This document shows, piece by piece, positions 27,101 through 34,865 of a stretch of 34,971 nt of DNA. Location: NCBI GenBank assembly GCA_003165275.1, contig PLSW01000099.1:1-34971 (forward strand), read 5' to 3'. Every line of letters begins with the position of its first letter. The stretch's first letter is position 1. A program made the translations under genes and the position numbers. The DNA comes from Caulobacteraceae bacterium (GTDB taxonomy: Bacteria > Pseudomonadota > Alphaproteobacteria > Caulobacterales > Caulobacteraceae). The notes under the pieces were generated by a model. It searched no databases. It saw only the letters and a list, made by a program, of their open reading frames with translations, and was not told the DNA's origin.

Positions 27101-28048
27101 ATGCGCTACCGCAAACTCGGCTCCAGCGACCTTTCGGTCTCGGAAATCTCCCTCGGCTCCTGGCTGACCTACGGCGTTGGCGTCGACCGCGACAACGCCG
27201 CGGCCTGCGTGCGCCGGGCCCTGGAGCTCGGGGTCAACCTGATCGACACCGCCAACGTCTACGGCCGCGGCGCCGCCGAGAGCTTCCTCGGCGAGGCCCT
27301 CGCCGGCGTGCCCCGGCAGAGCTACGTGCTGGCCACCAAGCTGATGGGAGACATGGGCGGCGGCGACAAGGGCCTGTCCCGGGCCCAGGTGTTCAAGCAG
27401 ATCGACGCCTCGCTGACGCGGCTGAAAGTCGACTACGTCGACCTCTACCAATGCCACCGCTACGACCCTGAAACACCGCTGGAGGAGACCATGGAGGCCC
27501 TCAGCGAGGTCGTGCGCCAGGGCAAGGCGCGCTATCTCGGCTTTTCCGAATGGTCGCCGCAGAACATCCGCGACGCCTTCGCCCTCCCCGGGGTGGAGCG
27601 GTTCGTCTCCAGCCAGCCGCAGTATTCCCTGCTGTGGCGCCGGCCAGAGAAGGAGGTGATCCCCCTGTGCGCCGAGAAGGGCGTCTCCCAGATCGTCTGG
27701 TCGCCCCTGGCCCAGGGGGTGCTCTCCGGCAAATACCTCCCCGGAGACGCGCCGGCGGCCGGAACCCGGGCGGCCAGCGACTCCATGGGCGCCCCGATCA
27801 AGGGCTGGATGCGGCCGGAGACCCTGGAGGCGGTGCAGAAGCTGAAGCCGCTCGCGGCCGAGGCCGGCTGCACCCTGGCCCAGTTCGCCCTGGCCTGGGT
27901 GCTGCGCGAGCCCAACGTCGCCTCGGCCATCGTCGGCGCGAGCCGCCCGCAACAGGTGGACGACAACTGCGCGGCCAGCGGGCTGGTGATCGACCCGGCG
28001 CTGTTCGCGCGGGCCGAGGCGATCGTGGCGGGGGTTCCGGCGCGGTAG
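27101..28048 (+). CDS. Aldo/keto reductase
   Basis: A 315-aa NADPH-type oxidoreductase with a TIM-barrel fold, closest in style to the Kv-beta / YghZ-like group (RKLGSSDLSVSEISLGSWLTYG start). The catalytic tetrad is present: Asp49 and Tyr54 in IDTANVYG, Lys80 in LATKLMG and His119 in YQCHRYD. The C-terminal cofactor region reads SAIVGASRPQQVDDN. It is last in the likely operon with two symporters (24-base gap, AGGAGGA eight bases before the ATG), so it probably reduces, or oxidises, the imported substrate or a product of it. No signal peptide, so cytoplasmic. Substrate cannot be assigned. Confidence 0.95.
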   Translation: MRYRKLGSSDLSVSEISLGSWLTYGVGVDRDNAAACVRRALELGVNLIDTANVYGRGAAESFLGEALAGVPRQSYVLATKLMGDMGGGDKGLSRAQVFKQIDASLTRLKVDYVDLYQCHRYDPETPLEETMEALSEVVRQGKARYLGFSEWSPQNIRDAFALPGVERFVSSQPQYSLLWRRPEKEVIPLCAEKGVSQIVWSPLAQGVLSGKYLPGDAPAAGTRAASDSMGAPIKGWMRPETLEAVQKLKPLAAEAGCTLAQFALAWVLREPNVASAIVGASRPQQVDDNCAASGLVIDPALFARAEAIVAGVPAR

Positions 28049-28068
28049 GGGCCGGGGCTGCGGCCGCC

Positions 28069-28189
28069 GCCTGCGTGCTTCGACACGCGCGCGAAGGGCG
28101 CGCTACTCAGCATGACGTCTATTGGTGCGACCCACCCCTCGACGTCATCCTGAGTAGGGAGCGCAGCGACCGTGTCGAAGGACGCAGGC
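28069..28189. repeat. Long imperfect intergenic palindrome, type 1
   Basis: Arms of about 50 bases (28069-28119 and 28141-28189) pair with few mismatches around a 21-base spacer. Outer ends GCCTGCGT / ACGCAGGC and CTTCGACACG / CGTGTCGAAG match, as do inner ends CTACTCAG / CTGAGTAG and ATGACGTC / GACGTCAT. Elements with CTTCGACACG and CTCAGGATGACG are scattered in Caulobacter-like genomes. It may act as a terminator after the aldo/keto reductase. Confidence 0.85.
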
Positions 28190-28289
28190 GCGGCAGTGCG
28201 AACGAGACAGCCGCCAGCGACCCCCGTTTTTCCGCCCCCGCGACATTTCTTCCGTCGCCCTGGCGCTCCAATCAGGTTTTAAGAACCCT

Positions 28290-29822
28290 ATGTCCACCTC
28301 CCAGCCCGCCGCGCGGCAGGCCTCGCCGATCGGACGCGGCCCTGAGCGCCGCAACCTGATCGAAGGGCCGATCGGCAAGACCCTGTTCCTGTTCGCCCTG
28401 CCGGTGCTGGGCGGCAACGCCCTGCAGAACCTGAACGGCACGGTCAACGCCTTCTGGGTCAGCCACTCCCTGGGGGAGGTGGCGGTCTCGGCGATCTCCA
28501 ACGCCAACATCATCATGATGCTGATGCTGGGCGCGGTGTTCGGCATCTCCATGGCCGCCAACATCCTCATCGCCCAGGCCTTCGGCGGCGGCGACCTGGT
28601 CATGGTCAAGCGGGTGGTGGGCACGGCCACCACCTTCTTCGTCGTGCTGTCGACCGGCCTGGCGATCCTGGGGGGCGTGTTGGCGCCGCAGATCCTCACC
28701 GCCATGGGCACCCCGCCGGACGCCCGGGCCGAGGCGATCGCCTATCTGCGGGTGATCTTCGCGGCGATGCCGTTCATGTACTTCTTCGCCTTCATGCAGA
28801 TGGCCCAGCGGGGGGCGGGGGATTCGCGCACCCCTTTCTATTTCATGATGCTGGCGGTCTGCCTGGACATGACCCTAAACCCGCTGCTGATCCGCGGCGT
28901 GGGCCCGTTCCCGAAACTGGGCATCGCCGGCTCGGCGACGGCCACCCTGGTGGGCCAGGGCTTCAGCCTCGCCTGCATGATGGTCTTCCTCTACCGCCGC
29001 CACAGCCACCTGCTGCTGCGCTTCGAGGACCTGCATCTCCTCAAGCCCGACCCGACCATCCTGCGCGCCCTGGTGGTCAAGGGGCTGCCGATGGGGGTGC
29101 AGATGCTGGTGATGAGCGTCGCCGCCCTGATGATGATCCGGCTGGTCAACTCCTACGGCTCCCTGACCACGGCGGCCTACGGCGCCTCGCAGCAGGTTTG
29201 GACCTATGTGCAGATGCCGGCCATGGCCCTCAGCGCCGCGGTCTCCTCCATGGCCGCCCAGAACGTCGGCGCCCGGCGCTGGGACCGGGTGGCCGAGATC
29301 GCCCGCAAGGGGGTGGCCATCGGCCTGGCGATCACCGGCTCGGTGGTGGTGATCCTCTACGGCCTGGGCGATGTGGTGTTCTGGGTCTTCCTGCCGGCCC
29401 ATTCGACGGCCGTGCCCATCGCCCACCACATCAACCTGATCGTCCTCTGGGCCTTCATGCTGTTCTCGGTGACCTTCACCCTGTTCGGGGTGGTGCGGGC
29501 GACGGGGGCGGTGTGGGCGCCGCTGTTCGTCCTGATCATCTCCATGTGGGTGATCCGGATTCCCTTCGCGACGATCCTGATGCCGCATATCGGCGCCGAC
29601 GCCATCTGGTGGAGCTTTCCCCTGGGCACGGTCACCTCGGCGGGGCTGGCGGCGCTCTACTACCGGTTCGGCGGCTGGCGAAAGGCCCGCTTCCTCGACG
29701 AAAAACCCAAGGGCGACATGGCCGACACCGGCCTGGCCTCGCCGCCCATGCACGAGGAGGCCAAGCCCTTCCTGGTTCGAAGCGACGCCGCCACCGCCGA
29801 TCCCACCCCCGACGCCTCCTGA
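28290..29822 (+). CDS. MATE-family efflux transporter
   Basis: A 510-aa inner-membrane exporter with about 12 membrane segments in two repeats, of the multidrug and toxic compound extrusion family (cation/drug antiport). Typical blocks are GPIGKTLFLFALPVLGGNALQ, FWVSHSLGEVAVSAIS and MAANILIAQAFG in the first half, and YGASQQVWTYVQMPAMALSAAVSSMAAQNVGA in the second. The C-terminal ~40 residues are polar and not part of the fold. The start is the ATG at 28290, but no good ribosome site is visible; a palindrome ends 100 bases upstream. It stands alone between two palindromes, so it is probably its own transcript. Substrate unknown; it could export by-products of the neighbouring uptake pathway, but nothing shows this. 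Confidence 0.93.
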   Translation: MSTSQPAARQASPIGRGPERRNLIEGPIGKTLFLFALPVLGGNALQNLNGTVNAFWVSHSLGEVAVSAISNANIIMMLMLGAVFGISMAANILIAQAFGGGDLVMVKRVVGTATTFFVVLSTGLAILGGVLAPQILTAMGTPPDARAEAIAYLRVIFAAMPFMYFFAFMQMAQRGAGDSRTPFYFMMLAVCLDMTLNPLLIRGVGPFPKLGIAGSATATLVGQGFSLACMMVFLYRRHSHLLLRFEDLHLLKPDPTILRALVVKGLPMGVQMLVMSVAALMMIRLVNSYGSLTTAAYGASQQVWTYVQMPAMALSAAVSSMAAQNVGARRWDRVAEIARKGVAIGLAITGSVVVILYGLGDVVFWVFLPAHSTAVPIAHHINLIVLWAFMLFSVTFTLFGVVRATGAVWAPLFVLIISMWVIRIPFATILMPHIGADAIWWSFPLGTVTSAGLAALYYRFGGWRKARFLDEKPKGDMADTGLASPPMHEEAKPFLVRSDAATADPTPDAS

Positions 29823-29872
29823 TCGCTTGCCGTTCGCGTCAGCGTCGCGCTAGACCTTGAGGTGACGAAAAA

Positions 29873-30006
29873 GCTCCTCCCCCATTTATGGGGGAGGTGG
29901 CGCGAGCGCAGCGAAGCGACGGAGGGGGCGAGTCGTCCGGACCCACTTGCCCCCTCCGTCCCCTCGCTCTGCTCGGGTCCACCTCCCCCATGAATGGGGG
30001 AGGAGC
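29873..30006. repeat. Long imperfect intergenic palindrome, type 2
   Basis: A 134-base inverted repeat centred near 29939. The ends GCTCCTCCCCCATT / AATGGGGGAGGAGC pair perfectly; each arm also folds on itself (CTCCCCCAT / ATGGGGGAG). Inner parts GACGGAGGGGGC / GCCCCCTCCGTC match. It lies between the MATE gene and the TetR gene and forms most of the latter's upstream region; it may be a bidirectional terminator. Confidence 0.88.
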
Positions 30007-30035
30007 GGAGCGAATTGATTGTAAGGGCCCGGCTC

Positions 30036-31277
30036 GTGACCATGGATGATGCGAAGGCGGCCCCGGCCTGCACCGCCCGTTTCGCCCGCAAGCGCGAGGC
30101 GATCATCGCCGCCGCCGCCGACATCCTCAACCACAAGGGCGTCAAGGGCATGACCCTGGCCGACGTCGCCGCCAGCGTCGGGCTGATCACCACCAGCGTC
30201 ACCTACTATTTCAAGAAGAAGGAAGACCTGGCCGCCGCCTGCTTCCTCAGCGGCATCGCCCGTCTGGACGCCCTGGTCGGCGAGGCCCTGGCGGAGGCGA
30301 CGCCGCCGGCCCGCGTGCACCGGCTGCTCAGCCTCTACCTCGACCTCGTCCTGGCCATCCGCCGCGGGGAGGCGGCGCCCATCGCCATGTTCAGCGACGT
30401 TCGCGCCCTGAACGAGGAGAACCGCTCCACCGTCGGCCCCGCCTTCGGCCAGCTGTTTCGCCGCACCCGCAGCCTGTTCGACGCCCCCGGCTATGAGTGG
30501 CTGGGCCGCAAGGCCGCCACCGCCCGCACCTATGTGCTGATGGAGCAGATCTACTGGCTCCCCGCCTGGCTGCAGCGCTACGAGCCGGAGGACTATCCGC
30601 GGGTGCGCGAGCGGATGTTTGACATCCTGGTGGGCGGCCTGGCCCGGCCGGACTCGGCGTGGAAGCCCTGCGCCATGCCGGAAGCCCGGGCGCAGGCCAG
30701 CGCGGCCGCGCCTGAGATGTCCCGCGAGACCTTCCTGCTGGCCGCCACCCGACTGATCAACCAGGAGGGCTATCGCGGCGCCTCGGTGGAGAAGATCTCC
30801 GCCGTGCTCAACGTCACCAAGGGCAGTTTCTACCACCACATCGACGCCAAGGACGATCTGGTGGTGGCCTGCTTCGAGCGCAGCTTCGACATGGTGCGCC
30901 GGGTGCAGACCGCGGCCCTGGCCCGGCCCATGGACCAGTGGCGCCGGCTCTGCTCGGTGGCCCGGGTGCTGGTCGAGCACCAGCTGTCGGACGAGGGGCC
31001 GCTGCTGCGCACCTCGGCCCTAAGCGCCCTTCCGGAAGCCATCCGCCACCGCATGGTGGACGAGTCGAACCGCCTCTCCGGCCGGTTCGCGGCGATGATC
31101 TCCGACGGCATCGCCGAGGGCACGGTGCGGGCGGTGGACCCGCTGATCGCCGCCCAGATGCTGGGCGCCACCCTCAACGCCGCCGCCGACCTGCGCGGCT
31201 CCCCGGCGGGGGTGCGCCGGTCTGAGGTGGGCGAGCTCTACGCCAAACCCATGCTGATGGGCCTGTTTTCGAAATAG
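30036..31277 (+). CDS. Double-headed TetR-family transcriptional regulator
   Basis: A ~413-aa protein holding two complete TetR units in one chain. The first helix-turn-helix is at ~20-66 (MTLADVAASVGLITTSVTYYFKKKEDLAAA) and the second at ~230-278 (ASVEKISAVLNVTKGSFYHHIDAKDDLVVA); each is followed by a helical ligand/dimer domain. Ordinary TetR proteins are ~200 aa and bind as dimers, so this chain could be a covalent pseudo-dimer. Ligand unknown. The GTG at 30036 has AAGGG eight bases upstream; the ATG at 30042 is an alternative. An ATG at 29994 keeps the frame open but lies inside the palindrome and is not credible. The SDR gene follows after 64 bases and is the best regulatory target or co-transcribed partner. 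Confidence 0.93.
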   Translation: MTMDDAKAAPACTARFARKREAIIAAAADILNHKGVKGMTLADVAASVGLITTSVTYYFKKKEDLAAACFLSGIARLDALVGEALAEATPPARVHRLLSLYLDLVLAIRRGEAAPIAMFSDVRALNEENRSTVGPAFGQLFRRTRSLFDAPGYEWLGRKAATARTYVLMEQIYWLPAWLQRYEPEDYPRVRERMFDILVGGLARPDSAWKPCAMPEARAQASAAAPEMSRETFLLAATRLINQEGYRGASVEKISAVLNVTKGSFYHHIDAKDDLVVACFERSFDMVRRVQTAALARPMDQWRRLCSVARVLVEHQLSDEGPLLRTSALSALPEAIRHRMVDESNRLSGRFAAMISDGIAEGTVRAVDPLIAAQMLGATLNAAADLRGSPAGVRRSEVGELYAKPMLMGLFSK

Positions 31278-31341
31278 CGGTTTGCCGCCCGCGTTCGCCG
31301 CGCTACCAGATCTCCAAAACCGCCAGCATGGGGAGAGCGAC

Positions 31342-32205
31342 GTGGGACGTTTGCAGGACAAGGTCGCCGTGGTCACGGGCGCGAGCTCGGGCATCGGCAT
31401 GGCGACGGTGGAGCTGTTCGTCGCCGAGGGCGCCCGGGTGGTGGCCGCCGACATCAACGACGCCGCCGGCGCGGCGCTCCAGGCCCGCTACCAGGGCTTC
31501 GTCCACTTCCAGCACTGCGACGTCACCCAGGAGGCGGATATCGCCGCGACCATGGCCGCCGCCGCCGACCGGTTCGACGGCCTGGACATCGTCTTCAACA
31601 ACGCCGGCGCGGGCGGGTCGATCAACACCATCGAGGACATGACCGGCGAGGCCTGGGACTTCACCATGGCCCTGCTGCTGCGCTCGGTGGCCCTGGGCAT
31701 CCGCTACGCCACCCCCTTGATGCAGAAGCGGGGCGGCGGCGCCATCGTCAACACCGCCTCCATCGCCGGGCTGGAGGCGGGCTACGGCCCCATCGCCTAT
31801 TCGGTGGCCAAGGCGGGGGTGATCCAGCTGACCACCCTGGCCGCGGCCCAGCTGGCCCGCCACGACATCCGGGTCAACGCCATCTGCCCCGGCTTCATCC
31901 AGACCGGCATCTTCACTGCCTCCGACCTGATCCCAGGGCCCCTGAAGGAACAGATCAAGGCCGAGATGCGCGCCGCCGCCCCCGCCGCCCAACCCCTGAA
32001 GCGCGCCGGCGAGCCGATCGACATCGCCGAGGCCTGCCTGTACCTGGCGTCGGACGCGTCGCGGTTCGTGACGGGGACCAAGCTGGTGGTCGACGGGGGG
32101 ATGACCGTGGGCCCGCGCCAGGCGTGGGACCCGGAGGTGCGGGCCGAGCGGGCGCGGATGATGGAGGCGCGGCGGGCGGCGTACGAGGCGGGGGTGAAGG
32201 GGTAG
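31342..32205 (+). CDS. Short-chain dehydrogenase/reductase (SDR)
   Basis: A 287-aa classical SDR oxidoreductase with a Rossmann fold: TGASSGIG at 12-19, Asp37 at the end of beta-2 (AADIND), which favours NAD(H) over NADP(H), NNAG at 86-89, and the catalytic Ser140, Tyr153 and Lys157 in NTASIAG and YSVAK. The C-terminal ~35 residues after VDGGMTVGP extend a little beyond the usual end. It oxidises an alcohol or reduces a ketone of unknown identity. The start is GTG at 31342 with GGGGAG six bases before it; an in-frame ATG at 31282 adds 20 residues with no similarity to the family and follows the TetR stop by only a few bases. Co-transcription with the TetR gene is likely. Confidence 0.93.
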   Translation: MGRLQDKVAVVTGASSGIGMATVELFVAEGARVVAADINDAAGAALQARYQGFVHFQHCDVTQEADIAATMAAAADRFDGLDIVFNNAGAGGSINTIEDMTGEAWDFTMALLLRSVALGIRYATPLMQKRGGGAIVNTASIAGLEAGYGPIAYSVAKAGVIQLTTLAAAQLARHDIRVNAICPGFIQTGIFTASDLIPGPLKEQIKAEMRAAAPAAQPLKRAGEPIDIAEACLYLASDASRFVTGTKLVVDGGMTVGPRQAWDPEVRAERARMMEARRAAYEAGVKG

Positions 32206-32231
32206 GGGTAGCCCAACCCACTGCCTAAACC

Positions 32232-32320
32232 CCGCTCATCCCCGCGAAGGCGGGGATCCAGGGGACTGCCACCGGCCTGCGCTCCGTCGCCTGGGCCCCC
32301 GCCTGCGCGGGGACGAGCGG
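32232..32320. repeat. Intergenic palindrome, type 3
   Basis: Two 31-base arms (32232-32262 and 32290-32320) form an inverted repeat with a few mismatches; each also contains its own hairpin, CCCCGC / GCGGGG and CCCCGC / GCGGGG. The sequence class (CTCATCCCCGCGAAGGCGGGG) is frequent in Caulobacter and sphingomonad genomes. It sits just after the SDR stop and may serve as a terminator. Confidence 0.85.
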
Positions 32321-32374
32321 ATGGCAAAGACGGGCAGGGCAATTGCCGCTCAGGTGGTGGAGAGTTGAAGGCCA

Positions 32375-32860
32375 TTAGCGCGGCGGCGCGTTAGACTTAA
32401 ACGCGCTGCTTGCGAAGTTGCGCGCGGCCGCAACGCTGTCGTAAACTGGTGTATAGAGGAAGGCATTGAAACATACGGCGCGAAGCAAGTGTCCTCCATA
32501 TGTACCGGAGGTGATCGGCGAATATATACTGGGTTTGTCGATGGCGAGCACCACCACATTTGTGTCGTCGTAGGTAGTGACCGAAAGGGTGCGGACTCGA
32601 CTGCCCGTGCAGTTAAATTCGAGTTGGGCCAGTGAATAGATGAAAGGGGTGGAGTCATTGTTCCGGTGAGGGTGAGTGAAATTGATCAAGACCCAGCCGG
32701 TCGCCGTGTCGCTGACATGGGTCACCCGCGCCTTATCGACAAACGCCATGGTTTCGGCAGAGCCTAACACTTCCCGCCATGCCGACTGTGCCCGCGCGGG
32801 GCCCCCGATGAAGGCGACAACCAGTGCCGCGTAAAACGCGCATTCGAACCGACGATCCAT
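32375..32860 (-). CDS. Secreted protein resembling surface-adhesin E-like proteins
   Basis: A 161-aa protein with a signal peptide (MDRRFECAFYAALVVAFIGGPARA, cut likely after ARAQ at ~25). The mature part, WREVLGSAETMAFVDKARV, then a W-containing strand, LEFNCTGSRVRTLSVTTYDD, and a late Cys (RAVCF), has the pattern of small periplasmic proteins annotated as surface-adhesin protein E-like: WxxV, a two-Cys core and repeated short beta strands. The similarity is by eye only. The ATG at 32860 is preceded by GAGGAGGAGG, a very strong ribosome site. Base composition is less GC-rich than the genes to the left. It stands alone, next to a transposase remnant. Role unknown. Confidence 0.7.
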   Translation of the reverse strand: MDRRFECAFYAALVVAFIGGPARAQSAWREVLGSAETMAFVDKARVTHVSDTATGWVLINFTHPHRNNDSTPFIYSLAQLEFNCTGSRVRTLSVTTYDDTNVVVLAIDKPSIYSPITSGTYGGHLLRAVCFNAFLYTPVYDSVAAARNFASSAFKSNAPPR

Positions 32861-32913
32861 GATCGTCCCCTCCTCCTCAGCACCTTGCGATGTTGAACCG
32901 TGCGAGCTTACAC

Positions 32914-33048
32914 GGCAATACGGGGACACGAGCACCATACCCCATGACGGAGGCTACAGGAGGTTGGGTTGACCTTGACGGTTTCGGCCGGCTTTCGGCC
33001 TGGCGCGCGTCGGGCGATAGAGAATAGTGCTCCTGTCCCCGTATTTCC
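32914..33048. repeat. REP-like inverted repeat pair
   Basis: Two 22-base arms, GGCAATACGGGGACACGAGCAC (32914-32935, differing by two bases from the complement of 33027-33048), face each other across ~91 bases without a gene. The core AATACGGGGACA resembles a widespread REP-type intergenic motif. The right arm overlaps the broken 5' end of the transposase remnant. Confidence 0.75.
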
Positions 33049-33369
33049 ACCGACGCCTGCGCCGACTGCCCGCTGAAGGCGGACTGCACCACCGCCGACC
33101 AGCGCCAGATCCAGCGCTGGGAGCACGAGGACGTCATCGACGAGATGCAGCACCGCCTCGACCACAGGCCGGACGCCATGCGCCAGCGCCGCTCAACCGT
33201 CGAACACCCCTTCGGGACCCTCAAGGCCTGGATGGGCGCCGCCCACTTCCAGACCAGGACCCTGCCGAAGGTCAAGACGGAGATGAGCCTCCACGTCCTG
33301 GCCTACAATCTCAAACGGGTGATCCAGATCCTGGGACCCCAGCCGCTGATGGCGGCGATGCGGGCCTGA
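33046..33369 (+). mobile_element. 3' remnant of an IS1182-type transposase
   Basis: The last ~107 codons of a DDE transposase without its start. In frame: DACADCPLKADCTT (a Cys-rich zinc-like motif), QIQRWEHEDVIDEMQHRL, RQRRSTVEHPFGTLKAWMG and KVKTEMSLHVLAYNLKRVI, which match the C-terminal end of IS1182-family transposases, including the catalytic Glu region of STVEHPFG. The N-terminal ~300-400 residues are missing; the break coincides with a REP-like arm at 33027-33048, so the insertion was cut or recombined there. The first ATG in frame is at 33145, but a functional protein is not expected. The 130 bases after the stop, with GGTTCTCACACAGCCTCGG, may be the right end of the element. Confidence 0.85.
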
Positions 33370-33501
33370 GGGGAAGGCTCAGCCCCCCTATCCAGAACCG
33401 TCCAACACGGGCAACCTCGTCAGGCGGCAGGCCACAAGTCTGTCCGCCGGTTAGAGCCGGTGGTTCTCACACAGCCTCGGTGGGCAGCTGAAGTTGGCGG
33501 G

Positions 33502-33927
33502 CTACAGGGTCGTGAGCCGACTGAGGCTTACCCAAGTTAGAAACACAGCTGCTGCAGCACTCACCGAAAGGATGGTCGCGTGCATTGCCGTACGGCCCCA
33601 AAATCGCACTGGCTGATCCTTGCGCCAGATCGGCTCGCGCCCCCATCCAGTCCAATGTCCGAGATGCAGGACCCACCTGATCCTAAAGGCTTCCAGCACG
33701 GCATTGCTGGCCATGCCGATGGCAAGAATGGCGATGCCCAGCGTGGCTAGACTGCGAAGGTGGAAGACGAGCGCTGCTAGAAAAACGACAGGCACTATCA
33801 CCAGCTCGGAAATGCCGACCACCGAGGTGACCAACCGGACCCGCACAAAGGTCCTCATCGGTTCGTCGCCCAACGCCCCTGACGCCGCCCACAGTCGTTG
33901 GAGTGCACCTTGGCGGCTCTCAGACAT
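33502..33927 (-). CDS. Small membrane protein of unknown function
   Basis: A 141-aa protein with an N-terminal polar stretch (~25 aa) and three or four predicted membrane helices: around 33-56 (LVTSVVGISELVIVPVVFLAALVF), 60-80 (ATLGIAILAIGMAS) and 115-135 (ATILSVSAAAAVFLTWV). A Trp/Arg-rich loop (HWTGWGREPIWRKDQPVRFWG) separates the last two. I do not recognise the family. Start at the ATG at 33927 with only a weak GGA upstream. It lies in the lower-GC tail of the window beside the transposase remnant, and reads as accessory DNA. Confidence 0.6.
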   Translation of the reverse strand: MSESRQGALQRLWAASGALGDEPMRTFVRVRLVTSVVGISELVIVPVVFLAALVFHLRSLATLGIAILAIGMASNAVLEAFRIRWVLHLGHWTGWGREPIWRKDQPVRFWGRTAMHATILSVSAAAAVFLTWVSLSRLTTL

Positions 33928-34099
33928 TGAAATCCAGATGAAGTAGCGGGACGCTGACCACGCCCCTTGGCGGACATTTCCAGCTACCGGATCGGGGCGT
34001 TGCAGGACCTTGCCGCAGCATTGATTTCACGCAAGCTTCAACCGCCGGGAGAGAACCGCTGGCAGGCCGCCGAACTTCTGGAATGGGTGGGAAGCGGAA

Positions 34100-34432
34100 T
34101 CAGCGCGCCCTTATCCAGATCATCCAGACTGCCATCGGAATGATTGGCCACATGGCCGGAAACGCGAGCGCCGCCCAGGCCGCGCTCACGTGCCGAAGAG
34201 CGTAGGCGACCCACGCGGCGACCACGCAGGCGACCAATAGGACCGGCCACACGAGGAATAAGTATATTACCGTTAGAATTGCGGGGGTAACGCCGCTGTC
34301 GCTCAACATGACCGACATAAGTGAAAAAACAACTATCGGCGGAAGAAGGAGTAACCAAACACTGGTGACCGCCACGAGCAGCCACAATTGTCGCCGTGGG
34401 CGGGTGGACACTAGCGGTGACTGTTCCATCAT
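34100..34432 (-). CDS. Small hydrophobic membrane protein of unknown function
   Basis: A 110-aa protein with three or so membrane helices: ~16-42 (LWLLVAVTSVWLLLLPPIVV), ~50-78 (AILTVIYLFLVWPVLLVACVV) and ~84-107. An N-terminal polar arm with RPRR precedes the first helix, fitting an N-in topology. No family recognised. The first of two adjacent ATGs (34432) has AGGA seven bases upstream. The 172 bases between it and the previous gene (33928-34099) show nothing recognisable. It may be co-transcribed with the lipoprotein gene 52 bases upstream. Confidence 0.6.
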   Translation of the reverse strand: MMEQSPLVSTRPRRQLWLLVAVTSVWLLLLPPIVVFSLMSVMLSDSGVTPAILTVIYLFLVWPVLLVACVVAAWVAYALRHVSAAWAALAFPAMWPIIPMAVWMIWIRAR

Positions 34433-34484
34433 CCTGGGTTCCTGGCCCGACCTCCGGTCGCGCTATGCCAGATCAGTTCGCAGC

Positions 34485-34865
34485 TTAGGCCTCGGGCGTA
34501 TGAATGTTGACTTCCAGTTCGTAGACTCGTCCGTCCCTGACGATGAACGCAGCCCAATATTCCTTTGAAAATGGATAACCACCGAACGACGGCATGGCCC
34601 AACACTCAAAACCAACGTTCCATGCCGACCGGGTGGGTCCATTCGACTTAGTGATGATTTTGTCAATTTTACCGCAGGTCCAGCCGGCCTGGGTCATCGT
34701 TGTGCGCGCACTCTCCGCCCTCGTGCCCAACGGCACCGCAGTTCGGACTCGTTGATAAGTGTCGTCCGCCGTATGCGCAAAGAGTTCTCGATCAACGGTT
34801 CCGGTGGAACAACCTGTCAACGTGAGCGACAGCGCGATGAGCGGAATGAAACGGAGTACGGGCAT
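34485..34865 (-). CDS. Putative lipoprotein of unknown function
   Basis: A 126-aa protein with a lipoprotein signal peptide: MPVLRFIPLIALSLTLTGC, lipobox LTGC with the lipidated Cys at residue 19. The mature part has a region TRAESARTTMTQAGWTC, as in small SmpA/OmlA-like proteins that start with a Gly-x-x-x-x-x-(V/M) helix, but the match is too weak to name. Two further Cys (TC, EC) could form a disulphide. The ATG at 34865 is chosen because AAGGA lies six bases upstream; an ATG six bases earlier would overlap that site, and the open frame to 34967 adds no conserved sequence. Likely membrane-anchored in the periplasm. Confidence 0.72.
   Translation of the reverse strand: MPVLRFIPLIALSLTLTGCSTGTVDRELFAHTADDTYQRVRTAVPLGTRAESARTTMTQAGWTCGKIDKIITKSNGPTRSAWNVGFECWAMPSFGGYPFSKEYWAAFIVRDGRVYELEVNIHTPEA

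Noticed and set aside
25607-27952. Long open frame of 781 codons on the minus strand
   Set aside because: It is antisense to the second symporter and the reductase, which both have clear family motifs; its translation is His/Gln/Gly-rich with no recognisable domain, as expected from reading GC-biased codons backwards.
29994-30041. ATG at 29994 as start of the TetR gene
   Set aside because: It lies inside the right arm of a long intergenic palindrome and adds residues not seen in TetR proteins; GTG at 30036 has a good ribosome site.
28069-32320. Considered whether the three palindromes form a CRISPR-like or repeat array
   Set aside because: The three sequences are unrelated to each other, are spaced by whole genes, and have no regular spacers or cas genes.
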